A stretch of 64,000 nt of DNA from Fidelibacterota bacterium. Its GTDB lineage: Bacteria; Fidelibacterota; UBA8477; JABMPR01. Positions 35,859 through 45,602 of the stretch are shown here, in pieces. The stretch covers positions 1-64,000 of the forward strand of contig JAERTG010000082.1 in the NCBI GenBank assembly GCA_016845065.1. The letters are read 5' to 3'. Below the pieces are notes generated by a model. The model was not told where the DNA came from and did not search any database. It saw only the letters and a list, made by a program, of their open reading frames with translations. Both the position numbers and the translations under genes were made by a program. The number at the start of each line of letters is the position of its first letter. Position 1 is the first letter of the stretch.

Positions 35859-36470
35859 TTATTTCTTCTCCAGGTTCTCGATTGTATCGATAAGATCCAG
35901 GGAAGATTCTTCCATTTTGATAATCAGCTTATCAATCATGAATGTGAAAACATTCTGAGCGAACTGAATAATCATAGCAACAACCAAACCGAATAGAGTG
36001 GTTAACAATGCCATGGAGATACCAACAGCAACAAGGGCTGGCTGGATATCGTTTGCTGCAGCGATTGAATCAAAAGCCTGTACCATACCGAAAACTGTTC
36101 CGGTAAACCCTAACATAGGTGCCAGCGATACAACTGTAGACAACCAGATCATGTTATTCTCAAGGAATGACATTTCGATTGACCCTGCACTTTCAATAGC
36201 TTTTTCAACTGCAAGTGTACCACGATCTGCTCTCGAAAGACCAGCGAGATAAATCGAAGGCACAGAGCCAGGAGTTGAGCGACATACTTCCATGGCTGCT
36301 TCAATACCCTGCTCTTTTAATGTTACATCAATTTGTTTCAAGAAAGATTTAGTCTGCATCGTTGTCTTCATCAAGCTGATCAAACGCTCAACAACAAAAA
36401 CGAGTCCAAAAATAAACACCCCAAGAATTGGCCACATAAAGGGCCCACCGTTATAAAACCACGCAACCAT
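35859..36470 (-). CDS. exbB: MotA/TolQ/ExbB proton channel protein
   Basis: A 203-residue ExbB-type protein with three membrane segments and the family core (LAPMLGFTGTVFGMVQAFDSIA ... ISMALLTTLFGLVVAMIIQF). With two ExbD and TonB it forms the inner-membrane energiser for outer membrane transport. A GGAGG site precedes the ATG, and it is the first gene of the operon. Confidence 0.94.
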   Translation of the reverse strand: MVAWFYNGGPFMWPILGVFIFGLVFVVERLISLMKTTMQTKSFLKQIDVTLKEQGIEAAMEVCRSTPGSVPSIYLAGLSRADRGTLAVEKAIESAGSIEMSFLENNMIWLSTVVSLAPMLGFTGTVFGMVQAFDSIAAANDIQPALVAVGISMALLTTLFGLVVAMIIQFAQNVFTFMIDKLIIKMEESSLDLIDTIENLEKK

Positions 36471-36601
36471 CCGGTATTACCTCCTAATCCTGTATAATTT
36501 TCAACTTGATCTGACTAAGCGCATAATCATAGTTTCATACGTATCTAAAGTCAATCAAATTCCCGTTCAGTCCTAGAGTTTCTAGGCTATCTGAACCCTC
36601 T

Positions 36602-38197
36602 TTATAAATAATCTGCAGCCTCTGCAATTTCACGAGCCTTTTTGAAGTACTGACGTGCTTCCTGGATTTGATTGTCCATCTGCGTCCTCACCTGATACTG
36701 CTCGTTGCGTCCCCAGAGCTTTGCTGCAAGTTCACTCTTAATGTAATAGCGTATTGTCTCGTCATCCGCTCGGATTTTTTCCTCATCCAATTCGAGCTCT
36801 TCGATGGCTAGAATCTTCTCATAGACCTCATTCATCAGAGATTCTTCAACAATGTAATCCTTGAAAAAAGTGTCCCAATCATTTCCCAACTCGGGGTGGT
36901 TGGAGGCATAGTCTGATGCAATTTTAAAGAAAAATCGGATATCATGACGTCTTACCTTGGCTAAATCACGGGAAATTGTAGCAGGGTCTCCCAGTATGAT
37001 ATCGGGTGCAATACCACCTCCGCCATACACCATACGACCCATTTTCGTTTTGAATATTGGTCTATCTTCCAGAGCCGTCGTATCTTGACCATAATCCTGT
37101 TCATACAATTCGGCATAATAGTCATGAGCTTCACCCTGCTCATACTCTCGCTGAATTAGACGACCACTGGGAGTGTAATATCTAGCCACTGTAACCCGAA
37201 CAGCTGATCCATCCCGAAGTGGATATTGGCGCTGAACCAGGCCTTTTCCAAAGCTGGTCTTTCCCACAACGATTCCACGATCCAGGTCTTGTAAAGCACC
37301 AGCTAAAATCTCACTGGCCGATGCTGATCCTCGATTGATCATGGCAATAATAGGCTGTTTGTAGAAGGTTGGTTTATGCTTTGAGTACATTTCCTCATTT
37401 GCATTTCTGAGACGACCCTTAGTGGAAAGAATTTTTTCACCACCTGGCAGGATGTGGTCAACAATCTTTATAACCTCATCCATGTATCCACCACTATTAT
37501 TTCTCAGGTCGATTATCAGCCGTTCCATCCCTTGAGCCTGTAACTCTGATATAGCAGTTATCACTTCGCTTGATGTGGTGGAGGAAAACCGGTTCAGCAA
37601 GATGTAGCCTGTACCATCATCCATAACAAATTTTGCCAGAACACTATAGATAGGAATTTTATCACGGTAAATAGTTACTGGAATGAGTTCAGTTTCCCCG
37701 AGTCTGGCTATCTCCAGATCAACTCTCGAGCCCTTGGGACCCCGCAGTTTATCAAAAACACCATCTCTGGTGATCTTGTAGGCTGATGCTTCATCAATTT
37801 TAACGATCTGATCACCAGGATAGAGCAATCCATCTGAAGGTGATCCGACAATAGGAGTAATAACAGTGATATAATCATCGATGATATCAAATTCGATACC
37901 TATGCCTTCAAAATTACCCCTGAAACTTTCATTAATCTGACCCATGCGATCAGCACCAATATATACTGAGTGAGGGTCAAGGGCTTCCATGAGACCATTC
38001 TGGGCACCGATCATGGTTTTGTCCCAGTCAACATCTTCAACATAATTGGTGTTGATGATTTTGACCATGTCCTGGAAGTCTCTCCATTTATCATAGAAGT
38101 CGCTTCCCTGTGCAAATAAAGCCTGTCCTTTGGGGCTCAACGCAAACACGCCAAGCAGGATGAGGGAAACGATGGTGATGTGTTTTAAAATCTTCAT
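36602..38197 (-). CDS. S41 C-terminal processing peptidase (CtpA/Prc-like)
   Basis: A 531-residue exported protease with a signal anchor (1-30), a PDZ domain (about 95-175, FEGIGIEFDI and GLLYPGDQIVKID) and the S41 core with GSASASEILAGA and VGKTSFGKGLVQ. By analogy with D1P the catalytic Ser is Ser293 and Lys318 is 25 residues later. The C-terminal helical extension (450-531) is longer than in CtpA. It cleaves C-terminal tails of periplasmic substrates. It lies 131 bases upstream of exbB on the same strand and may be separately transcribed. Confidence 0.93.
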   Translation of the reverse strand: MKILKHITIVSLILLGVFALSPKGQALFAQGSDFYDKWRDFQDMVKIINTNYVEDVDWDKTMIGAQNGLMEALDPHSVYIGADRMGQINESFRGNFEGIGIEFDIIDDYITVITPIVGSPSDGLLYPGDQIVKIDEASAYKITRDGVFDKLRGPKGSRVDLEIARLGETELIPVTIYRDKIPIYSVLAKFVMDDGTGYILLNRFSSTTSSEVITAISELQAQGMERLIIDLRNNSGGYMDEVIKIVDHILPGGEKILSTKGRLRNANEEMYSKHKPTFYKQPIIAMINRGSASASEILAGALQDLDRGIVVGKTSFGKGLVQRQYPLRDGSAVRVTVARYYTPSGRLIQREYEQGEAHDYYAELYEQDYGQDTTALEDRPIFKTKMGRMVYGGGGIAPDIILGDPATISRDLAKVRRHDIRFFFKIASDYASNHPELGNDWDTFFKDYIVEESLMNEVYEKILAIEELELDEEKIRADDETIRYYIKSELAAKLWGRNEQYQVRTQMDNQIQEARQYFKKAREIAEAADYL

Positions 38198-38387
38198 AAC
38201 TTTATGCTAATCCTTGTTTCTTGCCAAGGTTCCTGTTTTTTATCACGGCGTATAAAATAACGGCGACTTTGATTTGATGAAAGCACCCATTTGAGTGTTA
38301 CGCTATAATAATACACAATTCAATAACGTTATAGGGAATCGATTCTGTAGTGAGAAAGCTGAGAGGTTAAGCGTCCTTTTATATCGC

Positions 38388-39134
38388 TTAAAGGATAACG
38401 TAAAGCTGGAAACGGACGAAAAGCGCCCTTAAAGCCACCTCCTTTGAATCCGGAATTGTTTTATTGTGATAAAGTTTCCAAGTGCCTGCTGATGCGACCT
38501 GCTCATTCCAACCTGCAATGGTCTTAAATCCCATTGATCGAGAAATGTCAAAACGCATACCCAGATAAGGCTGGATAACTGGTGTCCAGGCGGACAACTC
38601 GAAAGCCTTGCGGGGGGCTGTTCCTGCAATTATTTCATCCCAGCTTTCGTTACCCGGTGACGAACTGGCAATCATAGAAGCCTGACCAATCCCAAACATG
38701 GAACCTCCCAATAATTTGAGGCGGGAGCGGGAATGGGTATTGAATTCTGCTGTAATACCAACACTACTCAGAACAAAATTTACTGTAAAGTCAACATCTG
38801 CAGCGTCCTGGGCAGAGGCGATGTACTCACCTTGTCCAGCATACATTCCAATTGTCCAGTGAGGAGTAACTTCACCAAAGCCCTCAAAACCAGTAACAAC
38901 CATCCCATTGCTATTGATACCCGTGGCCTCTGCAGCATCGGAGATATCAAAATCGGCGGTAAAGTTGCTTAATAGACCGAAGGCAGTCTGATCCAGGTCC
39001 AGTGAAATCATATATGAAAAGGCAGGGCCGATGGCACCATGCAGAACAGTCTGACCTTCAGCAAATTGAGCCTGAACCGGACTCGTAACCAAGACAGTCG
39101 ATAAGAAGATGCTTAACCATGGTTTCATTTTCAA
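38388..39134 (-). CDS. secreted outer-membrane-like beta protein of unknown family
   Basis: A 248-residue protein with a clear signal peptide (cleavage near VQAQ) and alternating hydrophobic residues ending in VALRALFVRFQLYVIL, suggesting a beta-barrel or sandwich. I do not recognise the family. It stands between the S41 protease and the divergent 1078-residue surface protein. Confidence 0.6.
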   Translation of the reverse strand: MKMKPWLSIFLSTVLVTSPVQAQFAEGQTVLHGAIGPAFSYMISLDLDQTAFGLLSNFTADFDISDAAEATGINSNGMVVTGFEGFGEVTPHWTIGMYAGQGEYIASAQDAADVDFTVNFVLSSVGITAEFNTHSRSRLKLLGGSMFGIGQASMIASSSPGNESWDEIIAGTAPRKAFELSAWTPVIQPYLGMRFDISRSMGFKTIAGWNEQVASAGTWKLYHNKTIPDSKEVALRALFVRFQLYVIL

Positions 39135-39402
39135 AATTCCTCCCTGATCCTAACAGTCGATTGCAGGTGGTTAATATTTCTGGAACGCATATAAAGTGTC
39201 ACCTGACAAATTGTCATTCATTTCAACTTAAAACAAGTAGTTGACACAATATACCATCTCTCAATTTTTTACACAAGTCTTTTAAGAATTTACTTTAAGT
39301 GTCAGGCTAAATTTATATTGCATACAGGGGCTTAGCCCCATAAATTGATTAAAAGTTTGGAGTAGGATTCAAAAGTTTTTAATCGTAAAGAAATGGGTTC
39401 CC

Positions 39403-42400
39403 ATGATGAGCAAACATTTTTTTAGCCATGTAGCAGTACGTCATATCTGGTTAGTTCCCCTCCTTGTCATTCTAATGGCAAGTACTCTTTGGAGTGCCGA
39501 TGGTCTACGCGATATAAGTCATTTAAAGGACCTGGGTGATCTTGACCATAATGGTAACAATGATTTTGGAGCTATTCGAAATACCTCAAACAATGGCTCT
39601 GAACTGATCGCATTTGAAATGACACCTGATGGAAGTTTTGATATCACCTGGCGATTCGCTTTGCCTGAAAACCTAGTAGGGGAATGGGCAGATTTTACCC
39701 TCACTGACTTAAATTTGAATGGTCGACCTGAGTTCGTAGCTATTACTAAGTTGATTTCAGCAACAGCTGGAAATAGTGCCCCATGGGTGTATGGCTTTGA
39801 ATGGTCAGGGCAAGATTTTGATTATGTCCCTACATTTCAGTGGGGTTGGACCCCTGATAATGGTCTCTATGCACGTCCCACCCAGATAAAGGCAGGCGAT
39901 ATTGATAATGATGGTCTTACCGAACTCATATTCTCTTTAAGTGCACCCCAGGCCAACCTGTTAATTGTTGAGTTTAAGGGTGATCTCAGTTCATCAAACA
40001 TCCAGATAGAGTATGCTGGTCTACCCAAAGAAATGACACGCATACCTGCTTCAATCCTGGTTGCGATTAATGATGTGGATCAGGATCAAAAAGAAGACAT
40101 CGTCCTTTTCCAAAAACGAAGTGACATGCTGAGTACAGCTACAATTTCATCCTCAGGTGAGGATCGATATGCTACGCGCGATTTACCAGATGTGAAGCTC
40201 GTCGCCGGTGCCGGTGAAATAGTGAGTGCCCCTGGTATTGCTACCGCTGATCTTGATGGGTCCGGTCTCGAAAAAATCTATCTTGGCAGCTCAAGAGGAA
40301 ATATCTACCAATACGCCTCCTCAGATGGTGGTTTTGTGTGGAAAACCTTCGCTGGTCCTGTAAACCAACTCTTCTTTTCTGAACTAGATGGTGATGGTTA
40401 TGCTGAATGCCTGCTCCGCACAGGTGATAGGGTTCATTATCTCGAGCAGGAAAAACAGGCTGCAGGTTTTGAAAATTTTGTTCCCTTGTTTGATGAGGAA
40501 GTTTATGCCTCAAATGCACTCCCCTTCCACGATGGTCTCTTGCTGGAAAAATCTGGTCCGTATCAGTTCATGGCGGTCGCTCCAGATGAGATGGACATCG
40601 TTGAGGCAAGCAACGAACCGGAGGAAGCACTGGAATCAATCACAGAAATGGACGATGAATCGACCCTAGCTCTAGAGGAAGATACCGAAACTGAGGTTGT
40701 GGAAGAAGTAGATGTCATTCCAGAAATCCGTAGAAAACCCAAAGCACCAGATGTGATCCTTCATCCGAATGAAAGTTTTATTCATACCATCCCTCGACAG
40801 GATGAGATAGATCCAGGGCAGGCTTATGTCAAATTCAAGACCTATCCTGAAGGCATGCGTCTTGGAAAGGATTTCATTCTGAGATGGAACCCCCACGAGG
40901 ATCAATTAGGGTATCATCAGATTTCATATTCATTTGGACAACAACTGGATACAACATTCACTCTATACGTCAACCATGTCCCAGAGATTTTTTCAAACCC
41001 ACCAGCCCTGGCTCAAACTGGACAGCAATATTTATATCAGGTACAGCTCGAAGATTTGAACGAGGAACAGTACTTTGAATTTGAATTGATCTCTGCCCCT
41101 GCAGGTATGCAAGTTGATGAAGAAGGTCTAATTCGTTGGCTCCCAAGCGATACCCAGCTCGATTCACAATATGTCACCCTTAGTGTCAGTGATGGTTTTG
41201 AAAGAGTTCTACAAAAGTTCACCCTGTACGTCAATATTCTACCACTTATCCTTGAAAAACCAGGTCCCGTCGCCTTTATCAATGAACCTTACATCGGACA
41301 GGTCAAAATCCAGGATAAAAACAATAATAACAGTGCGCGTCTTATTCCCCTGCGTACGCCGAAGAGTCTGATTCTCGAGTCTGCAGGCAGAATCACCTGG
41401 ACACCAGAATCTCAACAGACGGGTTTTCATGATATACTATTTGAATTGACAGATGATATGTCTACGATGTTGGATTCATTCACCATATTTGTAAATACAC
41501 CACCCGTTATCATCTCCAATTATGAAGAACATGTCCCCGTTGGCAAACCCTGGAATTACAAGGTTGAAGTAAACGACCCAAACAACAATCAGGACATAAG
41601 CTTTCTGCTATCAGAGAGCAGTATACCTAATCTAACCATTAGTCGTCGGGGTCATATTACTTGGACGCCCACCGAGGCTGAGCTGGGTAAACAAACCTTT
41701 ACCATATCCGTGTCCGATGGTCTCAGGGACGATCTCCAAAAGGTCACAGTATATGTGAATGGTGCCCCTGTTCTGGGAAGTGTTGCTGATACACTGGCGA
41801 CCGTGGCCCGTCCATACACCACTTCCCTGCCGGTTACAGATCTGAATAAGGATCAAAAATTAAATTACGCCTTTCTTACAGCTCCCAAGGGAATGAAGAT
41901 CTCGCCCACAGGTCAAATCACCTGGACGCCGACTAAAACACAAAAGGGCTGGAATGAAATATTTGTAAAGGTGGCAGACAAGTACAGCTCAGATACTTAC
42001 AAATTTGCTGTCTATGCCAATGCACCACCAGTGATCGTTTCCAAAGCGGATACCATGGCAATAGCTGGCCAGGAATATGTCTATGAGATCAAAGCTCTGG
42101 ACTTGAATACAGACCAGCAACTTATTTATAAGGTCTTTGATGCCCCCGTTGGTGTCCATCTCGTTGATGGTTCCACCATTAAATGGACCCCAGGAATTGA
42201 TCAGATCAACCAGGCACAATTCAAGGTCAGCGTCACAGATGGCTATATCACGAATGTCCAAAACGTACAGCTCTTCGTGAATGCCCTGCCGGAAGTCACC
42301 TCCACGCCGTCTCCCGTGGTTCTCATGGATCGTGAGTATCGATATCAGATTTCTTCCCGAGATCTCAATGAAGACGGAATAAGCTATACCAAGATTCTTT

Positions 42401-42639
42401 TGCCAAATGGCGCTGAAATGATTGAAGAAGAAGGCCTTATCACCTGGGTCCCGGATGGTTCCAACGATGGTGCCAATAAGTTTATCATTGAGGTCACCGA
42501 TTCACGCGGATCTTCCAGCTATCATGAATTTGAAGTTAATGTTTTTCAGGATCCCAAAGCACCCATCCGACAGATGGGAGCCTTCTTGATCACCTTGGCT
42601 GGAATCGGGGCCATGTTTATTATGAAATTCCTGTACTGA
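39403..42639 (+). CDS. large surface protein: FG-GAP-like N-terminal part, seven CADG/He-PIG-like Ig repeats, C-terminal membrane anchor
   Basis: The 1078-residue protein has a signal peptide (1-31), an N-terminal part (35-385) with Asp-rich FG-GAP/VCBS-like motifs (DLDHNGNND, DIDNDGLTEL, DVDQDQKEDI, DLDGSGLEK, ELDGDGYAE), an acidic linker (about 395-450), then seven repeats of about 87 residues (447-1052) each ending in a WTP...DG...VN-PPV pattern like dystroglycan-type cadherin or He_PIG domains, and a last hydrophobic helix (1056-1077). The repeats likely form an Ig-like stalk carrying a beta-propeller. Unlike T9SS substrates it has no sorting tail, so it is probably anchored in the inner membrane facing outward. 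It is closed by a terminator. Confidence 0.82.
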   Translation: MMSKHFFSHVAVRHIWLVPLLVILMASTLWSADGLRDISHLKDLGDLDHNGNNDFGAIRNTSNNGSELIAFEMTPDGSFDITWRFALPENLVGEWADFTLTDLNLNGRPEFVAITKLISATAGNSAPWVYGFEWSGQDFDYVPTFQWGWTPDNGLYARPTQIKAGDIDNDGLTELIFSLSAPQANLLIVEFKGDLSSSNIQIEYAGLPKEMTRIPASILVAINDVDQDQKEDIVLFQKRSDMLSTATISSSGEDRYATRDLPDVKLVAGAGEIVSAPGIATADLDGSGLEKIYLGSSRGNIYQYASSDGGFVWKTFAGPVNQLFFSELDGDGYAECLLRTGDRVHYLEQEKQAAGFENFVPLFDEEVYASNALPFHDGLLLEKSGPYQFMAVAPDEMDIVEASNEPEEALESITEMDDESTLALEEDTETEVVEEVDVIPEIRRKPKAPDVILHPNESFIHTIPRQDEIDPGQAYVKFKTYPEGMRLGKDFILRWNPHEDQLGYHQISYSFGQQLDTTFTLYVNHVPEIFSNPPALAQTGQQYLYQVQLEDLNEEQYFEFELISAPAGMQVDEEGLIRWLPSDTQLDSQYVTLSVSDGFERVLQKFTLYVNILPLILEKPGPVAFINEPYIGQVKIQDKNNNNSARLIPLRTPKSLILESAGRITWTPESQQTGFHDILFELTDDMSTMLDSFTIFVNTPPVIISNYEEHVPVGKPWNYKVEVNDPNNNQDISFLLSESSIPNLTISRRGHITWTPTEAELGKQTFTISVSDGLRDDLQKVTVYVNGAPVLGSVADTLATVARPYTTSLPVTDLNKDQKLNYAFLTAPKGMKISPTGQITWTPTKTQKGWNEIFVKVADKYSSDTYKFAVYANAPPVIVSKADTMAIAGQEYVYEIKALDLNTDQQLIYKVFDAPVGVHLVDGSTIKWTPGIDQINQAQFKVSVTDGYITNVQNVQLFVNALPEVTSTPSPVVLMDREYRYQISSRDLNEDGISYTKILLPNGAEMIEEEGLITWVPDGSNDGANKFIIEVTDSRGSSSYHEFEVNVFQDPKAPIRQMGAFLITLAGIGAMFIMKFLY

Positions 42640-42660
42640 TCCCACATCCAAACAGGATAG

Positions 42661-42690
42661 AAAACCCATCGACTTCCGATGGGTTTTTTT
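42661..42690 (+). terminator. Rho-independent terminator after the surface protein
   Basis: Perfect 11-bp stem AAAACCCATCG/CGATGGGTTTT with ACTTC loop and a T-run; the A-run before the stem lets it work for the convergent subtilase as well. Confidence 0.92.
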
Positions 42691-42718
42691 ATGTCCAGAT
42701 GTTTATACTTAATTAATC

Positions 42719-44299
42719 TTACTGCAAGATTGAATTGATCAGCTGAACCAGATCCTGGACAGTCACAAAGGTATCATAATTCAAATCTCCGGCTGCAATG
42801 AGTTCGGAAGTTGGGGGAATATTTCCCAAAATCAAATTCACGAGAATCACCACATCCTGAATGTTGACAGTGGAATCCTGATTCATATCTCCTGAACCTG
42901 AAGGCCAGATTGAAGCTGCAACAACGGCATGGTGGAGATTTAACCTACCTCCCGTTACAGTGATACCTTCCAATGACTCTAGCGGGTCAACGGCTGTTAG
43001 GAGCAAGCTTTTAAACACTTGTGAACCAAGACCTGGATTATCTTCATAATATTGAGCAAGCTCCGCGCTGGCTGCTGCATGCATGAGTGCCACAGCTCCA
43101 GTGACGTGGGGCGAGGACATGGATGTGCCATATTTTGTTGAAGTCGTGGCATTGTAATTTGTGGACAGGATGCCATAACCTGGCGCAGCTAAATCAATGG
43201 AGTTCGCTCCATAGCCTGCACCAAGCACTTTAACATCATCTTTGTTGGTATTGGTCACCGTTATCAAGTAGGGACTAGCACAGCTCGTTGGTAAATCACC
43301 TGATGTGTCAACATTGACACTCCTATTTGCCGTGGCAGCTACTGAGAGAATTCCAGCTTCTCCCATGGCATTGTACATATCATTCCAAACTGGGTATTCA
43401 AGTGAATCACAAAAAATATTGTCTGCTCCAAAGCTAGAGTTCGCAGTAACTACAAACGCGCCTGCAGTCCCACCAGAATTCAACCAGGCATGCTTCTGTT
43501 CCAAAACATAGCTGTAGGCTTCCATGGCAATCGCCGTGTTGCTACTACCACCAGCCACAACCATGAGCTTGATATCCCAGTTGACCCCAGCCACCTGGTT
43601 AGCATTATTTGAATGTGCTCCCACCGTCCCCGTTACGTGGGTTCCATGACTGGCATCCAATGTTGTCTGTGGTATATCCCCGTTGTGGTTATAGGCATTC
43701 CAGCCCAGAGAGTCATCTACCCATCCATTTTCGTCATCATCAATCCCATTACCAAGACTGTCAAAGGGATTAGACCACAAATTGGCCTGCAAATCAATAT
43801 GATCAAGATCGCAGCCGCCATCGATCACTGCTGCTACAATTTCTCGACCAAGAATGGTATAGCCGCCAGTAGTGATTTCCCAGGCTTCAGGCGCATCGAT
43901 ATCAGCGTCCTCAACACCTAAAGGGTTGCCGTCGGCATCCAAACCTGTGTTATGCAATCCCCATTGTTGCACGAAGAGAGGATCGTCCGGTGTATTTCTC
44001 AACTCGATGACATGATTATTTTGGGCATATTTGATTTCTGGAACATCCTCAATTCTGCGACGTGCTTTGCCAAGTTGATTTTTACTCAAATCTACCTGAA
44101 GGAGCCACAGATTTAAGGGGCGACTCACTTGTCTTACAATTTCCAGATTATCATCCATGATAATTATTTCGATATCTGCTTGAGTCAATCCATCATCAAA
44201 GCGCACAAGTAGCTCATTTTCGACAAATTGAGCGGAGCCACCGTACACAAGATTTGCGATGATAAACGAGAATAATATGGTTCTTTGCAAGTAAGTCAT
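42719..44299 (-). CDS. secreted subtilisin-like (S8) serine protease with C-terminal dockerin-like domain
   Basis: A 526-residue protein with a signal peptide, a short inhibitor-like propeptide (ELLVRFDDGLTQADIEII), and a catalytic domain with AAVIDGGCDLDH (Asp), DASHGTHVTGTVG (His), TANSSFG (oxyanion Asn region) and GTSMSSPHVTGAVAL (Ser). The last about 58 residues are a dockerin-like pair (GDMNQDSTVNIQDV and GDLNYDTFVTVQDL) nearly identical in pattern to the tail of the propeller protein at 4-1143. A start at TTG 44305 is possible; ATG 44299 gives a normal signal peptide. Confidence 0.9.
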   Translation of the reverse strand: MTYLQRTILFSFIIANLVYGGSAQFVENELLVRFDDGLTQADIEIIIMDDNLEIVRQVSRPLNLWLLQVDLSKNQLGKARRRIEDVPEIKYAQNNHVIELRNTPDDPLFVQQWGLHNTGLDADGNPLGVEDADIDAPEAWEITTGGYTILGREIVAAVIDGGCDLDHIDLQANLWSNPFDSLGNGIDDDENGWVDDSLGWNAYNHNGDIPQTTLDASHGTHVTGTVGAHSNNANQVAGVNWDIKLMVVAGGSSNTAIAMEAYSYVLEQKHAWLNSGGTAGAFVVTANSSFGADNIFCDSLEYPVWNDMYNAMGEAGILSVAATANRSVNVDTSGDLPTSCASPYLITVTNTNKDDVKVLGAGYGANSIDLAAPGYGILSTNYNATTSTKYGTSMSSPHVTGAVALMHAAASAELAQYYEDNPGLGSQVFKSLLLTAVDPLESLEGITVTGGRLNLHHAVVAASIWPSGSGDMNQDSTVNIQDVVILVNLILGNIPPTSELIAAGDLNYDTFVTVQDLVQLINSILQ

Positions 44300-44528
44300 A
44301 GCCAACTTAATTTCTCTAAACTAACCCCCTAATTCCTCCAAGCAGGTGACCCACCACACACTAAGATTTTGTTTAGATGAGTAGTATAATCACGATTCTG
44401 TGAAAAATGCGGGTTTTTTTAGAGCTTATCAGTGAATGATAATACTCGATAAATCTTCAATTTATATCAAATCAGAGTAATACTGTGACTATTTAATACT
44501 ATGAAACAAGATTTATTGGAAATTTTTC

Positions 44529-45446
44529 CTAGAAGCGATAGGCGATGGATATCTGACTAATCCACCCGGCTGCACCAAAGCTCTGTGTCGCCGACTCGAT
44601 GAGCATACCCTGCCAATCAATAGCAAATCCCCCGGATGCACCTGCGATAAAATCAGATTCTGTGACCCCCGTCTGGAGATCAAATCGATTGGAATTCATC
44701 CCGAGACGGACTCTGAAATTCGGATGCAATAATATTTCACCCCCCAGAGCAAACCTGATCTTTTCATTGAATCCATAAACCCCTTCGAGGTTTAGCCTCA
44801 GGGGCAAGTGAGATAGGATCTTTGAGCTGCCAATATGCAATTGTGTGGGGAAAGTTTCATCACTCTCGCCCAGGGCAACCGAGGCCAGGTAGACGCCTAC
44901 AGTTAAGGAATCCTCCTGGTTGTGATATACACCTCCCAGATCATAGTAGAATTCGCCCTTGGTACTAGCATCTGCAACCCTGGTGGACCGGCCTACTCGT
45001 CCACCCAGACGAATTCCTTCAGAAAATTTAAAGGAATATCCCAACGCTGCAGCCAGTTCATGATAACCAAAAGTTCCCTGGTTAGCGCCCACAACATCGG
45101 TCCTATCAAACAGACCATAATCAAAATAGATCAGTTCAGCAGCAATTCGATGTCGCTCCAAGGGGAGTACACCAGCTGCCGCAAAACCCTGAATTCCTAC
45201 AAGGTGGTTTACAAAACCAACTTGGCCTTGTAAACCCTGAATGAAGCTTGAACTGGCTGGATTCCCTTGAATGTCAAGATTTCCAGAGGCGTCCACAGCT
45301 CGGCTCCCCCCCATGCTGGCTGATCGATTACTAAAGGGATAGGTCAATAATTGGTGAGATGGTGTTTCTCCAAGAGTGACACTCGTCAACAGCAGCAGAC
45401 TAATTATAAGTTTAGAATTTATCAAGTTCATGACCTTGTAATACAT
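44529..45446 (-). CDS. PorV/PorQ-like (UPF0164) outer membrane protein
   Basis: A 305-residue protein with a signal peptide and the family start RSASMGGSRAVDASGNLDIQGNPAS, then alternating beta strands ending in the C-terminal Phe (ISIAYRF) typical of outer membrane barrels. PorV and PorQ carry T9SS substrates to the surface, consistent with the T9SS-tailed protease in this window. The start at 45446 or Met6 (45431) cannot be resolved. Confidence 0.72.
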   Translation of the reverse strand: MYYKVMNLINSKLIISLLLLTSVTLGETPSHQLLTYPFSNRSASMGGSRAVDASGNLDIQGNPASSSFIQGLQGQVGFVNHLVGIQGFAAAGVLPLERHRIAAELIYFDYGLFDRTDVVGANQGTFGYHELAAALGYSFKFSEGIRLGGRVGRSTRVADASTKGEFYYDLGGVYHNQEDSLTVGVYLASVALGESDETFPTQLHIGSSKILSHLPLRLNLEGVYGFNEKIRFALGGEILLHPNFRVRLGMNSNRFDLQTGVTESDFIAGASGGFAIDWQGMLIESATQSFGAAGWISQISIAYRF

Positions 45447-45602
45447 GCCTTAAAATGATTTTTGTTTCCATATAAAACACATCTTTTTTGCTCTGTGATC
45501 TGTTTCTACTTCGAACTATGTATTGAAGCTCGATCAATTCCTCGGTTTTTCACTAACGCTAGGCTAGCATTTCAGTGGGAACTCATTTAGTTTGATTGCT
45601 CG

